Positions 46,536-55,352 are shown, numbered from the stretch's first letter. The stretch is DNA of 64,000 nucleotides from Flavobacterium gillisiae (GCF_900107635.1 NZ_FNRD01000001.1:558001-622000), one strand, 5' to 3'. The notes: generated by a model not told the origin, from the letters alone. Made by a program: numbers and translations.

Positions 46536-46664
46536 TCACTTTGAGTAATTGTATCCGGACAAAAATGCTTGTTTTGAATCTTCCCAATTATAGATTGATT
46601 CGAATACTAAAAAAGCTAGCATGCCTAAAACAAATACACGTACATCTCTACTAGTTACTTTCAT
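46536..46664 (-). CDS. Tiny single-span membrane protein, ESIYNW paralog 3
   Basis: This 42-residue protein starts MKVTSRDVRV, then one span (FVLGMLAFLVF), then ESIYNWEDSKQAFLSGYN. It is the first copy on the minus strand and starts 64 bp after the tetrapyrrole-methylase gene ends, with no clear terminator between. The three genes, 90 and 15 bp apart, could be read as one transcript. Most differences among the copies are conservative or synonymous, which is the signature of protein-level selection. Confidence 0.75.
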   Translation of the reverse strand: MKVTSRDVRVFVLGMLAFLVFESIYNWEDSKQAFLSGYNYSK

Positions 46665-46728
46665 TTTAAATAGTTTAAAGGTTTAGAGATGCTAATATAT
46701 AAAAATTATTGTTTTTGTAGTTAAAAAA

Positions 46729-47451
46729 TTACATTTTATGGATAATAAAGATGGTCGGACGTTTGTGCAAGTCGATTGTCTCTTTTTTCCAAGCCGAAAT
46801 TCTCTTAGTTTTTATGTATTCGGTTGGTAATGTGATGTCTGTGGCGACACATAAATGGGTTTCTGGATGCAAAGTCTGTAATAAATCTTCTAACAAGTTA
46901 TTATTACGGTACGGTGTTTCAATGAAAATTTGCGACTGATTTTTTTCGAAAGAGGTTCTTTCTAGAGTTTTAAAACTAGCTCTTTTTTCATCTTTGTCAA
47001 TAGGTAAATAACCATGAAATGTAAAGCTTTGACCATTCATTCCTGAGGCCATCATAGCTAAAAGGATAGAAGAAGGTCCTACTAACGGAACCACTTGAAT
47101 GCCTTTTTCGTGTGCCAGTTTAACAATTACAGCGCCAGGATCTGCTACGCCAGGACATCCCGCTTCACTCATTAGACCAACATTTTTACCTTCTAATAAA
47201 GGTTGGATGAAGTCTTGGTGCTCTTTCACTTCGGTACGTTTGTTCAAAACAAAAAGAATTAACTCTGATTGTTTTTTTTCGGGATGTACTTCTTTGATTG
47301 ATTTACGAGCTGTTTTTTCATTCTCAACAATATAGTAATCAATGAAATCTATAGTTCTTTTTACAGTCTGCGGTAAAACATCCATCGGGTCACAATCTCC
47401 CATTGTTGTAGGGATTAAATATAGTTTTCCTAAAAGAGTAGCTGGTTTCAT
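46729..47451 (-). CDS. SAM-dependent methyltransferase, RsmI-like tetrapyrrole methylase family
   Basis: This 240-residue methyltransferase is of the tetrapyrrole methylase fold, close to RsmI, which methylates the ribose of C1402 in 16S rRNA. It has KLYLIPTTMGD at the start, the SAM-binding GLMSEAGCPGVADPGAVIV near residue 102, and VPLVGPSSILLAMMASGMNG near 136. The motif differs from the common RsmI spelling (SDAGTPGISDPG), and Bacteroidota usually carry a second, more typical RsmI. It may be a paralog with another RNA target. Confidence 0.82.
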   Translation of the reverse strand: MKPATLLGKLYLIPTTMGDCDPMDVLPQTVKRTIDFIDYYIVENEKTARKSIKEVHPEKKQSELILFVLNKRTEVKEHQDFIQPLLEGKNVGLMSEAGCPGVADPGAVIVKLAHEKGIQVVPLVGPSSILLAMMASGMNGQSFTFHGYLPIDKDEKRASFKTLERTSFEKNQSQIFIETPYRNNNLLEDLLQTLHPETHLCVATDITLPTEYIKTKRISAWKKETIDLHKRPTIFIIHKM

Positions 47452-47489
47452 TATGGGTACGTTTATGTTCTTTAATCAAAGTTATTTGA

Positions 47490-47519
47490 CAAAAATAGAG
47501 GATTAAATAGATAATCAAA
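47490..47519 (-). promoter_or_regulatory. Promoter of the RsmI-like gene
   Basis: On the minus strand, TTTG at 47516-47519 is 18 bp upstream of TATTTTTG (47490-47497). This matches the -33/-7 Bacteroidota pattern, 38 bp before the start. Confidence 0.5.
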
Positions 47520-47555
47520 CCTTTCAACAAGTTTAAAAATCCAAAGAATGCTAAT

Positions 47556-48023
47556 TTAAGCGTGCTTAGCTATTAATTTGTCGGCGATGATATCACAAAC
47601 TTCATCTAGCATAGCATAGACAATCTCAAATCCGTTTGTCATTCCGAAATAAGGATCTGGAACGTCTACGTTTTCGTTTGGATACAATTCATTTAAGATG
47701 ATTTGTACTTTGTCTTTGTGGGCTGGGTTTTCTGTAAGACTAATTACATCCGTATAATTAGAATTGTCCATTACATAGATATAATCATAAGTGTCAAAAT
47801 CGGCAGTTTTGAATTGGCGTCCTCTTTGATTAGAAATGTCAAGGTTGTGATTTTTTGCCGCCGCTATCGAACGTGTATCTGGAGCATGACCTATATGCCA
47901 AGATCCTGTTCCTGCAGAATCTACAGTGAATTTATTTTTGGGAAGTTTTGAGGCTAAAATACCTTCGGCCAGTGGTGATCGACAGATATTTCCCAAACAC
48001 ACCATTAAAATTTTTACAGACAT
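47556..48023 (-). CDS. Low-molecular-weight protein tyrosine phosphatase
   Basis: This cysteine phosphatase of 155 residues has the P-loop CLGNICRS (nucleophile Cys9, Arg15) at the N-terminus and the general-acid Asp in VPDPYFGM near residue 120. Such enzymes act on phosphotyrosine proteins, often capsule kinases, but some act on arsenate or have regulatory roles. It follows dnaA by 7 bp, so the two are probably co-transcribed. The linkage is worth noting, but a functional tie to replication is not shown by sequence. Confidence 0.92.
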   Translation of the reverse strand: MSVKILMVCLGNICRSPLAEGILASKLPKNKFTVDSAGTGSWHIGHAPDTRSIAAAKNHNLDISNQRGRQFKTADFDTYDYIYVMDNSNYTDVISLTENPAHKDKVQIILNELYPNENVDVPDPYFGMTNGFEIVYAMLDEVCDIIADKLIAKHA

Positions 48024-48030
48024 GATGCGT

Positions 48031-49458
48031 TTATAGCGTTAATTTTTTATGGATATCTTCAACAAATTTCTTGAATTGTTTGTCGGTAGCTACAAGATTG
48101 TCAACTGTTTTACAAGCGTGTAATACAGTAGCGTGATCGCGATCCCCAATTTGAGATCCAATATTCGCTAAAGATGCTTTTGTGAATTTCTTCGCAAAAA
48201 ACATGGCTAATTGTCTTGCTTGTACTACGTGTCTTTTTCTAGTTTTCGACTGTAAAGTTTCTAAATCCAATTGGAAATAATCAGAAACTGTTTTCTGAAT
48301 ATAATCAATCGAAATTTCACGTTTTACATTCTTTACGAATTTTTCAACGACGCTTTTTGCTAATTCGATCGTTACTTCTTTTTTGTTGAAAGAAGATTGA
48401 GCAATTAGAGAGATTATAGCTCCTTCAAGTTCTCTAACATTCGATTTGATATTCCGGGCTACGTATTCTATGATTTCTTCTGGAATTTCAACACCATCAC
48501 GATACAAGATATTTTTCAAGATAGAAATTCTTGTCTCGTAATCTGGCTGATGCAATTCTGCAGACAATCCCCATTTGAAACGAGATAATAAGCGTTGCTC
48601 GATATCTTGCATGTCAACTGGTGCCTTATCAGAAGTAAGAATCACTTGTTTTCCATTTTGATGTAAGTAATTGAAGATGTGGAAAAATACATCCTGTGTT
48701 CCAGATTTACCGGAAAGGAATTGCACATCGTCAATAATTAAAACATCAATAAGCTGATAGAAGTGTATAAAATCATTTCGGTTATTTTTCTTTACCGAAT
48801 CAATATATTGTTGGGTGAAAATTTCAGCTGAAATGTATAAAACTGTTTTTTCTGGATATTTATCTTTAATTTCTACACCTATCGCGTGTGCTAAGTGTGT
48901 TTTACCTAATCCTACACCACCAAAAATTAATAATGGGTTGAATGAAGTTCCTCCTGGTTTATTGGCAACAGCCATACCTGCTGAACGTGCTAATCTGTTT
49001 GAGTCTCCTTCAAGAAAGTTATCAAAACTATAGTTTGCATTCAGTTGTGATTCAATTTTTAAATTTCTGATTCCAGGTATTACAAAAGGATTTTTTAATT
49101 CCGGGTCGAGATTTTTAAAAGGAGCATCAATATTTTGAGGTTTCATAGGTGCGCGGTTTGCACTTGGCAATTGTTCCGTAAACGGTTGTTTGTTGCCATA
49201 TGTGTTTTCCATCTTGATTTTATAAAGTAACTTTGCGTTTTTACCAAGTTCTTTAGTTAAGGCTACTTTTAATAATTTTACATAGTGCTCTTCTAACCAT
49301 TCGTAGAAAAATTTACTTGGTACTTGAATATATAATGCGTTATCGGTAAGTTCAACTGATTTAATTGGTTCAAACCAAGTTTTGAATGCTTGATCCTGAA
49401 TGTTGTCTTTTATAAAAGACAAACAGTTTTCCCATACTGATTGAGCAGTTTTGTTCAT
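48031..49458 (-). CDS. dnaA: Chromosomal replication initiator DnaA
   Basis: This AAA+ initiator of 475 residues melts the origin and loads helicase. Domain I (about 1-80) starts with WENCLSFIKDNIQDQAFKTW. Domain III has Walker A GGVGLGKTHLAHA near residue 179 and Walker B VLIIDDVQFLSG near 240. Domain IV ends with the DNA-contact signature GDRDHATVLHACKTV near 445. The 195 bp upstream contains only one poor DnaA-box-like match (near 49550), so I do not call an origin here. Confidence 0.97.
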   Translation of the reverse strand: MNKTAQSVWENCLSFIKDNIQDQAFKTWFEPIKSVELTDNALYIQVPSKFFYEWLEEHYVKLLKVALTKELGKNAKLLYKIKMENTYGNKQPFTEQLPSANRAPMKPQNIDAPFKNLDPELKNPFVIPGIRNLKIESQLNANYSFDNFLEGDSNRLARSAGMAVANKPGGTSFNPLLIFGGVGLGKTHLAHAIGVEIKDKYPEKTVLYISAEIFTQQYIDSVKKNNRNDFIHFYQLIDVLIIDDVQFLSGKSGTQDVFFHIFNYLHQNGKQVILTSDKAPVDMQDIEQRLLSRFKWGLSAELHQPDYETRISILKNILYRDGVEIPEEIIEYVARNIKSNVRELEGAIISLIAQSSFNKKEVTIELAKSVVEKFVKNVKREISIDYIQKTVSDYFQLDLETLQSKTRKRHVVQARQLAMFFAKKFTKASLANIGSQIGDRDHATVLHACKTVDNLVATDKQFKKFVEDIHKKLTL

Positions 49459-49653
49459 AAATTCTAGGTAAATTATTTTATTTAGTAATCGTTGTCTTAT
49501 TAAATAATGCTTAAAAAAGCACTATTTTTCGGGGTAACAAATATGTGAACAAATTTCTGTAAAAAAAAATATTTAGGGGTTGATTATGTAATATTATTGT
49601 TGTAAGTAGTATTTAGATGGTAAAATTTTAATACAAAATAAATAAATTATAGT

Positions 49654-50055
49654 ATGAAGGAACACGAATTTAACGTAAGGGTAAGGTATGCTGAAACGGA
49701 TCAGATGGGGGTTGTTTATCATGGGAATTATGCTCAGTATTTTGAGATGGGACGTGTGGAATGGCTTAGAAACATTGGGATTTCTTATAAATGGATGGAA
49801 GATAACGGTATTATGCTTCCGGTAGTTTCCTTGAATATAAATTATAAAAAACCAGCCCGATACGATGACCTTTTGAGGGTAAAAACTATTTTTAAAAGTC
49901 AGACTTCCGTGAAGATTGAGTTTGATTATGAAATTTACAACGAACAAGGGGAGTTGTTAACAATTGCCAACTCAATATTGGTTTTTGTTAATATGAAAAC
50001 GGCTCGTCCGACCGCTCCTCCAGAGTATGTTACTGAGAAGCTTTTGAATATGTAA
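49654..50055 (+). CDS. Acyl-CoA thioesterase, 4HBT/YbgC family
   Basis: This hotdog-fold thioesterase of 133 residues has the family pattern RVRYAETDQMGVVYHGNYAQ in residues 7-26, with the catalytic Asp (DQMGVVYHGNY) in place, then YFEMGRVEWLRNIG and KPARYDDLLRVKT. It should hydrolyse acyl-CoA of unknown chain length. YbgC relatives often work with the Tol-Pal system, but no tol gene is nearby. It runs divergently from dnaA. Confidence 0.92.
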   Translation: MKEHEFNVRVRYAETDQMGVVYHGNYAQYFEMGRVEWLRNIGISYKWMEDNGIMLPVVSLNINYKKPARYDDLLRVKTIFKSQTSVKIEFDYEIYNEQGELLTIANSILVFVNMKTARPTAPPEYVTEKLLNM

Positions 50056-50075
50056 AAATTAAGGATAAAAAATAA

Positions 50076-50708
50076 TTATTCTTTAATTTTAATATCTATT
50101 TCAAACAGTGAATTAAAAATGTCGAAAATCATTTCGGCATTTTTTTTTCGCGTTTTCACCTCTATTTTCCCAATCGGCAATCCTGTTTCTTCGTTTATCT
50201 CCATTTCTTGAGTTACGATTTCTAGCTTTTTTTCTTTAATTACTCGCATGACTTTATTCATGTTTTTATAATCAAATGAAACCTGATAATGGATATCGAT
50301 CGTTTTTTCGATAATTTCACAACTTTCAAGCGTTAGTTGAGCGGTTGCTTTGTAAGCGGATATTAATCCGCCCACGCCTAGTTTAACGCCTCCAAAAATC
50401 CGGGCGACTACTACGAGTGTGTTTGTAAGAGAAAAGGACTGAATTTGGCCATAAATAGGCATGCCAGCGCTATTGCTCGGTTCTCCGTCATCATTGGCTC
50501 GATAAGAAAGGGTGTCGGTACCTATTTGGTAGGCATAACAGAAATGACCTGCATTTGGATGTTTTTTTCTTAAACCATCAATGATGGTTTTTACTTCGTC
50601 TTCTGATTGAATAGGAAAGGCAGAGCCAAAAAACTTACTGTTTTTTTCTTTATGTAGTATTTCTTCCGACTCAAATTCGATGGTATTGTAGGTGTCTTTT
50701 ATTTCCAA
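50076..50708 (-). CDS. YigZ/IMPACT family protein
   Basis: This 210-residue protein is of the UPF0029/IMPACT family. It starts with EEILHKEKNSKFFGSAFPIQ, has HFCYAYQIG near residue 57, NDDGEPSNSAGMPIYGQI near 74, and VARIFGGVKLGVGGLISAYK near 102. The C-terminal half is the UPF0029 ferredoxin-like domain. E. coli YigZ is of uncertain function; eukaryotic IMPACT binds the Gcn2 regulator. It lies 10 bp downstream of the HAD gene and is the last gene of a three-gene run with ribD. Confidence 0.92.
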   Translation of the reverse strand: MEIKDTYNTIEFESEEILHKEKNSKFFGSAFPIQSEDEVKTIIDGLRKKHPNAGHFCYAYQIGTDTLSYRANDDGEPSNSAGMPIYGQIQSFSLTNTLVVVARIFGGVKLGVGGLISAYKATAQLTLESCEIIEKTIDIHYQVSFDYKNMNKVMRVIKEKKLEIVTQEMEINEETGLPIGKIEVKTRKKNAEMIFDIFNSLFEIDIKIKE

Positions 50709-50718
50709 ATGGGATTTT

Positions 50719-51321
50719 CTAAATTATGTTTTTATTGAATAAGTCTACCACATCTTCTTTGCCTACCTGTAGATTCCAAACTTGAAATCCCAGTGATAAT
50801 GCTGCGTCTGTGTTTTCTTTTTTATCATCGATGAATAAGGTGCGCTTTGCTTGCAAATCATGTTTGTTTAAAACGTAGTTGTAAATTTCAAGATTTGGCT
50901 TTCTCATGGCTATTTCAAAGGAGAAATATACTTTTTCAAAGCACTTGTAAAAATCACCGTAAAAAGAGGCGCCATTATTTTGTTCGAATGTTTCGATGTG
51001 GATAGCATCAGTATTGCTAAGTAAAAACAAGCGGTATTTTTTAGAAAGCATTTGTAGAAATTCCAATCGATACAAAGGGAAATCTAGTAAAATGGCACTC
51101 CATGCCTTTAAAATCTCCTCTGTACTAGCGTTAGGAATGTGTTTTTGAATACCGCCAATAAATTTTTCTTGGGATATTTTACCAGTTTCAAATTGAATAT
51201 TTAACAGGTCTAAATCCTCATTCCACTGCGTAAGTCCTAGATTTTTTAGTCCATCAACGGTGGCTTGTTTGTCTAAATTGATAAAGACATCCCCAAAATC
51301 AAAAATAATTGCATTAATCAT
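50719..51321 (-). CDS. HAD-superfamily hydrolase
   Basis: This HAD hydrolase of 200 residues lies between ribD and yigZ. Motif I is FDFGDVFINLD (nucleophile Asp8), motif II is LLSNTDAIH near 100, motif III Lys is in MRKPNLEIY near 140, and motif IV is FIDDKKENTDAA near 164. Note that the second motif-I acidic residue is Gly-Asp, giving DFGD rather than the common DxDxT pattern; this is the usual sequence of the epoxide-hydrolase-like (YihX) HAD subgroup. It starts inside the ribD stop region (8-bp overlap), so it is translationally coupled. It could supply the missing phosphatase step after RibD, but that is inference. Confidence 0.88.
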   Translation of the reverse strand: MINAIIFDFGDVFINLDKQATVDGLKNLGLTQWNEDLDLLNIQFETGKISQEKFIGGIQKHIPNASTEEILKAWSAILLDFPLYRLEFLQMLSKKYRLFLLSNTDAIHIETFEQNNGASFYGDFYKCFEKVYFSFEIAMRKPNLEIYNYVLNKHDLQAKRTLFIDDKKENTDAALSLGFQVWNLQVGKEDVVDLFNKNII

Positions 51322-52360
51322 GGTTTCTGGATATTATGAGTTCATCTTGACAGATTAAGTGTTTTTCCAAATAAGATCCGCTTAGTATCGGAGCCTTCGT
51401 GCCTTCTTTAAAGAGGATGTTGCCTTTAAAAACTCGTGCTTCATCCCAGAGATTAGCATCAATGAAAGTTTGTAATGTTTGTCGGCCTCCTTCTATGATC
51501 ACCGATTGAATTTGAGGTTTGTATATCGCATCTGCCACTTGGCTTGCTATATTTTTTTCAAAATCAACGATATCAAAGATAAGGTTTTCTTTGTTGATAT
51601 TAGTTGCTGCTTTTGAAAAAACAATTGTTTTTATTTGATTGTCAAATACATGGCTGTTTTCTGCTATGCGATTTTTTTGATCCAAAACGATTCGGACAGG
51701 ATTGTTTCCCATCCAATCTCTCACATCTAATTTTGGATTGTCATCAATGACTGTTTGTGTTCCCACAAGAATAGCCTGTTCCTCACTTCTCCATTTATGA
51801 ACTAATTGTCTCGAATAGCTATTTGTGATCCAAACTGGTTTTTGTTCTGATTTTACTTTTGGAGAAATGAAACCGTCTTGGCTTTCTGCCCATTTTAAAA
51901 TAATATAAGGTCTTTTCTTTTGATGAAAAGTAAAAAATCGCTTGTTCAACTCGTGGCATTCGTTCTCAAGAATACCAACAGTTACCTTTGTTCCGGCTTC
52001 GATTAATTTTTTTATTCCGTTTCCAGCCACTTTTTCATTTGGGTCAACCGTTCCAATAACTACCTCTGGAATTTCATTTCTGATGATTAAATCAGAACAA
52101 GGAGGTGTTTTTCCAAAATGACTGCAAGGTTCTAAGCTTACATAAATGGTGGATTTTTTTAATAGTGATTTGTCTTTTACGGAATTGATGGCATTTACTT
52201 CGGCATGAGGTTCACCCGCTTTTTTATGCCAGCCTTCCCCTATAATTCTATCTTCATAAACAATAACACTGCCCACCATCGGATTAGGATAGGTGGTTCC
52301 TAAGCCATTTTTGGCTAATTGGATGCATCGCTCGATGTATTTTTCATGTATCTTCACCAT
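51314..52360 (-). CDS. ribD: Bifunctional riboflavin deaminase/reductase
   Basis: This 348-residue enzyme performs two steps of riboflavin synthesis: deamination of the pyrimidine and reduction of the ribose side chain. The deaminase has the zinc ligands in GEPHAEVNAI (residues about 48-57) and the two Cys in PCSHFGKTPPCSDLII near 78. The reductase covers 150-348, with KWAESQDGFISP near 158 and VIIEGGRQTLQTFID near 303. Other rib genes are not in the window. Its -7 box overlaps the start region almost directly, which may mean a leaderless mRNA. Confidence 0.95.
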   Translation of the reverse strand: MVKIHEKYIERCIQLAKNGLGTTYPNPMVGSVIVYEDRIIGEGWHKKAGEPHAEVNAINSVKDKSLLKKSTIYVSLEPCSHFGKTPPCSDLIIRNEIPEVVIGTVDPNEKVAGNGIKKLIEAGTKVTVGILENECHELNKRFFTFHQKKRPYIILKWAESQDGFISPKVKSEQKPVWITNSYSRQLVHKWRSEEQAILVGTQTVIDDNPKLDVRDWMGNNPVRIVLDQKNRIAENSHVFDNQIKTIVFSKAATNINKENLIFDIVDFEKNIASQVADAIYKPQIQSVIIEGGRQTLQTFIDANLWDEARVFKGNILFKEGTKAPILSGSYLEKHLICQDELIISRNHD

Positions 52361-52361
52361 G

Positions 52362-52369
52362 CAAAAGTA
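52362..52369 (-). promoter_or_regulatory. -7-like box abutting the ribD start
   Basis: On the minus strand this is TACTTTTG, a perfect TAnnTTTG, ending one base before the ribD start codon. If real, transcription would begin at or inside the first codons. Confidence 0.4.
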
Positions 52370-52441
52370 GTTATTTTTGAGGTTAGCGTATAATCTTTGA
52401 GATTAGTTTTAAAACTTCTGAAAATAACAATAAACAATTTC

Positions 52442-52449
52442 TATTTTTG
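52442..52449 (+). promoter_or_regulatory. -7 box of the GNAT gene at 52478
   Basis: TATTTTTG matches TAnnTTTG, 28 bp before the chosen start. It supports the ATG at 52478 over the upstream in-frame ATG at 52397. Confidence 0.45.
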
Positions 52450-52477
52450 TGTTTTTATAAACAAGCAGTTATACAAA

Positions 52478-52963
52478 ATGGAAAATTTGGTTATTAGAAA
52501 GATCGAAAAAAAGGATAATGAAGCCGTTGCTCAGTTAATACGAATGGTTTTTGACGAATTGAATATCCCAAAAGTAGGAACGGCATATGCTGATCCGTAT
52601 TTAGATTTAATGTTTGAGGAATACAATAAGCCCAAATCGGTTTATTATGTTGTCGAAAATAATGGAAAAATAGTAGGCTCGGCAGGAGTTGCTCCTCTTG
52701 AAAATGAAGCTGAGACGATTTGTGAATTACAGAAAATGTATTTTCTGCCTGAAACACGTGGTCAGGGGATAGGAAGTCAGGTAATGGCTGTTTGTCTGCA
52801 AAGCGCGAAAGAATTTGGTTTCGAAAATTGTTATCTAGAAACGATGCCTTTTATGCATGATGCTCAAAAATTATACAAAAAAGTAGGTTTCGAATACATC
52901 GACGCTCCTATGGGAAGTACGGGACATGTCTCTTGTCCAGTTTGGATGTTGAAGAAATTATAA
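52478..52963 (+). CDS. GNAT N-acetyltransferase
   Basis: This acetyltransferase of 161 residues has the GNAT pattern VVENNGKIVGSAGVAPLE, CELQKMYFLPETRGQGIGSQ (acetyl-CoA-binding loop RGQGIG) and NCYLETMPFMHDAQKLYKKV. I chose 52478 because the fold begins with MENLVIRKIEKKD and a -7 box lies just upstream. The substrate is unknown. It lies between divergent ribD and prmC with no clear operon partner. Confidence 0.88.
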   Translation: MENLVIRKIEKKDNEAVAQLIRMVFDELNIPKVGTAYADPYLDLMFEEYNKPKSVYYVVENNGKIVGSAGVAPLENEAETICELQKMYFLPETRGQGIGSQVMAVCLQSAKEFGFENCYLETMPFMHDAQKLYKKVGFEYIDAPMGSTGHVSCPVWMLKKL

Positions 52964-53075
52964 AATTTCAAAATTGAACATTCGAAATTCCTAGTTCTTA
53001 TTTTTTTAAATATTGAAAGAGGAATAAGAAGGAGTAGTTTAAAAAATAATTTCAGAAAGTTGAAATACAAACATC

Positions 53076-53930
53076 ATGAAAATTAAAGAATACAGAAGCC
53101 AATTTATTCAAGAACTACTTCCAATATATGATGAAGGCGAAGCAGAGAGTTTTTTTTACCTGATTCTAGAGGAAAAGCGTCAGTTAAAAAGAATTGATTT
53201 AGCTCTGGATCCTGAATTGGTTTTTTCAGAAGAGGAAATGGTTCTTTGGAATTCAATCCTAGAGCCATTGAAATTGGAAATTCCAATTCAGTACTTGCTG
53301 GGAAAAACTAGTTTTTATGGTTTGGATTTTGAGGTAAATGACGATGTATTGATTCCGAGACCTGAGACAGAAGAATTGGTGGAATGGATTATTAAGGGGA
53401 ATTCAAACACTGAACGATTTAAAGATTTAAAGATTCTTGATATTGGAACGGGAAGCGGGTGCATTGCTATTTCATTGGCTAAAAACATACCGAATGCTAA
53501 GGTGTACGCAATTGATGTTTCTGAAAAGGCTTTGGCTACGGCCAAAAAAAATGCAGTAATAAACCAAGTCGATGTAGCATTTATAACTCAGAACATTCTA
53601 GAAACAGCCGATTTAAATCAGCAGTTTGATATCATTGTTTCTAATCCTCCCTATGTACGGAATTTAGAGAAACAGGAAATAAAGAAAAATGTTTTGAATA
53701 ACGAACCTCATTTAGCTCTTTTTGTAGAGGATGATGATGCACTGATTTTTTATAAAAAAATCGCAGCATTGGCACAGAAAAACCTTTTAGAAAACGGACA
53801 ATTATTCTTCGAGATTAATCAATATTTAGGGAAAGATATGGTCGCTTTGCTGGAGAAAACGAATTTCAAAAACATTGAATTACGAAAAGATATTTATGGC
53901 AATGACAGAATGATTCGAGGAACGATTTAA
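53076..53930 (+). CDS. prmC: Release factor glutamine methyltransferase
   Basis: This 284-residue enzyme uses SAM to methylate the Gln of the GGQ loop in release factors RF1 and RF2. The N-terminal helical domain covers 1-80, with PIQYLLGKTSFYGLDF near 70. The SAM motif is ILDIGTGSGCIAISLA near 128 and the catalytic NPPY motif is in IVSNPPYVRN near 190. Length is standard. A 31-base repeat lies 36 bp after the stop, and the MacB-type gene converges from the other side. Confidence 0.95.
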   Translation: MKIKEYRSQFIQELLPIYDEGEAESFFYLILEEKRQLKRIDLALDPELVFSEEEMVLWNSILEPLKLEIPIQYLLGKTSFYGLDFEVNDDVLIPRPETEELVEWIIKGNSNTERFKDLKILDIGTGSGCIAISLAKNIPNAKVYAIDVSEKALATAKKNAVINQVDVAFITQNILETADLNQQFDIIVSNPPYVRNLEKQEIKKNVLNNEPHLALFVEDDDALIFYKKIAALAQKNLLENGQLFFEINQYLGKDMVALLEKTNFKNIELRKDIYGNDRMIRGTI

Positions 53931-53965
53931 TATCCAGCAATTTTTTTGGAGTCAACAAAAAACTT

Positions 53966-53996
53966 ATCTTGTCATTCCGACGAAGGAGGAATCTCC
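53966..53996 (+). repeat. 31-base intergenic repeat, copy C
   Basis: This matches the first 31 bases of 25759-25816 at 30 of 31 positions (ATCTTGTCATTCCGAC, then GAAGGAGG and AATCTCC). The flanks are unrelated, so the core is the mobile or conserved part. Confidence 0.75.
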
Positions 53997-54107
53997 ACTT
54001 GCTGAGCCTTTTTAAATGATATTTCCTTTGTCGGGATCACAATTACCGACTTATAGAAGCAATCGATTAGTTTCCTTTTCAATACTTCATATCAGAAAAC
54101 TCAAACA

Positions 54108-55352
54108 TTACTCGTATCGTAAAGCTTCAATTGGATCCAGATATGCCGCTCTGATCGCAGGATATAATCCAGATACAATAGCAACCATGAAACTGGTTAA
54201 AAAAGCAGCCATAATGGCGCCCCAAGGAATGACAAACGCAAAACTTAAAGCAGTCGCGATTCCGAAACCGATTAAGATTCCTAAAATTATTCCCACTATT
54301 CCGCCTAGTTGACCAATAAGTAAGGTCTCAATAAAAAACTGAATGGCAACGGTAGATCTTTTGGCTCCCAATGCTTTTCTTACTCCTATTTCTCGCGTTC
54401 TTTCGGTTACCGAAACAATCATGATATTCATTAAGGCAATAGAAGATCCTAAAACGGTAATAATTCCTATCAACCAGGAAGCTAAACCAAGGTATTTTGT
54501 GATACCAAGGATTCTATTAATAAGATCGTCACTACGTACAACCCCAAAATTATTGTCTCTCACGGGGCTTAACTTTCTAACATTACGCATCGTAATGATG
54601 GCGTGGTCAATTGCTTGATCCAATAATTCTTTATTGGAAACCATGATGCTCATTGTGTAATTAATGTTTGGTGCTGTAAATAAGGATCGAGCGACTTGTA
54701 TTGGGATTAAAACTCTTAAATCTTGTTTGTTCCCAAAAGTGGAACCTTTTTCTTTTAATATGCCAATTACTTTAAACCTTGCGCCACGTATCGAAATTGT
54801 TTTTCCAATAGGGTTTGTGTCTTTAAGTAATCCTTTACCAAAATCGGAACCTACGATACAAACGTAGTTATTGTTATCAATATCAAAACCTGTAAAATTT
54901 CGTCCTAAGCTTGTTTCTAAACCCGAGTTGGTCATAAAATATTCGTCAACACCTACAACCGCAATTTCAGGATCTGTTTTTGTCGCTTCGTATTTTACCT
55001 CTGCAGTAGAAGTTGCTGTAAAGGATAGGGAAGTTTCTGTAAAGGGATAATCGTATTTGTTTTTAAAATCGACTGCTTCGGGGTACGAGATTATAGGGTT
55101 TATAATTTCGCGTTCGTCACCGCCTCGTCTTTGGGTATTGTTTTCGTATTGCTTGACGTTAAAAGTATTAGCTCCCATGGATGCAAAATCAGAAGAGATA
55201 GTATTCTCCAAGGCAGAAACCACAGTCAGAATACCTACTAAAGCTGTAATTCCTATAGCGATAATTAATACGGTGAGCGAGGTACGCAATATTTGGGTCC
55301 TAATAGAACCAAAAGCAATTCGTACGTTTTCTTTGAATAAATTTAACATCAT
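54108..55352 (-). CDS. MacB/FtsX-type ABC transporter permease
   Basis: This inner-membrane permease of 414 residues has the MacB layout: one N-terminal span (LRTSLTVLIIAIGITALVGI), a periplasmic domain of about 240 residues, and three C-terminal spans from about 285, with FtsX domain landmark VTERTREIGVRKALGAKRS near 320. It should work with an ATPase partner in lipoprotein or drug export or cell-envelope signalling. No ATPase gene is adjacent, so the partner lies elsewhere. It converges with prmC. Confidence 0.9.
   Translation of the reverse strand: MMLNLFKENVRIAFGSIRTQILRTSLTVLIIAIGITALVGILTVVSALENTISSDFASMGANTFNVKQYENNTQRRGGDEREIINPIISYPEAVDFKNKYDYPFTETSLSFTATSTAEVKYEATKTDPEIAVVGVDEYFMTNSGLETSLGRNFTGFDIDNNNYVCIVGSDFGKGLLKDTNPIGKTISIRGARFKVIGILKEKGSTFGNKQDLRVLIPIQVARSLFTAPNINYTMSIMVSNKELLDQAIDHAIITMRNVRKLSPVRDNNFGVVRSDDLINRILGITKYLGLASWLIGIITVLGSSIALMNIMIVSVTERTREIGVRKALGAKRSTVAIQFFIETLLIGQLGGIVGIILGILIGFGIATALSFAFVIPWGAIMAAFLTSFMVAIVSGLYPAIRAAYLDPIEALRYE

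Noticed and set aside
49540..49560. Possible DnaA box or origin next to dnaA
   Set aside because: Only one weak match (TTGTTCACA on the minus strand, two mismatches) is present, with no cluster and no AT/GC boundary that would mark an origin.
49594..49947. 117-codon minus-strand open frame
   Set aside because: It is the antisense shadow of the YbgC-type thioesterase gene, whose family motifs are clear.
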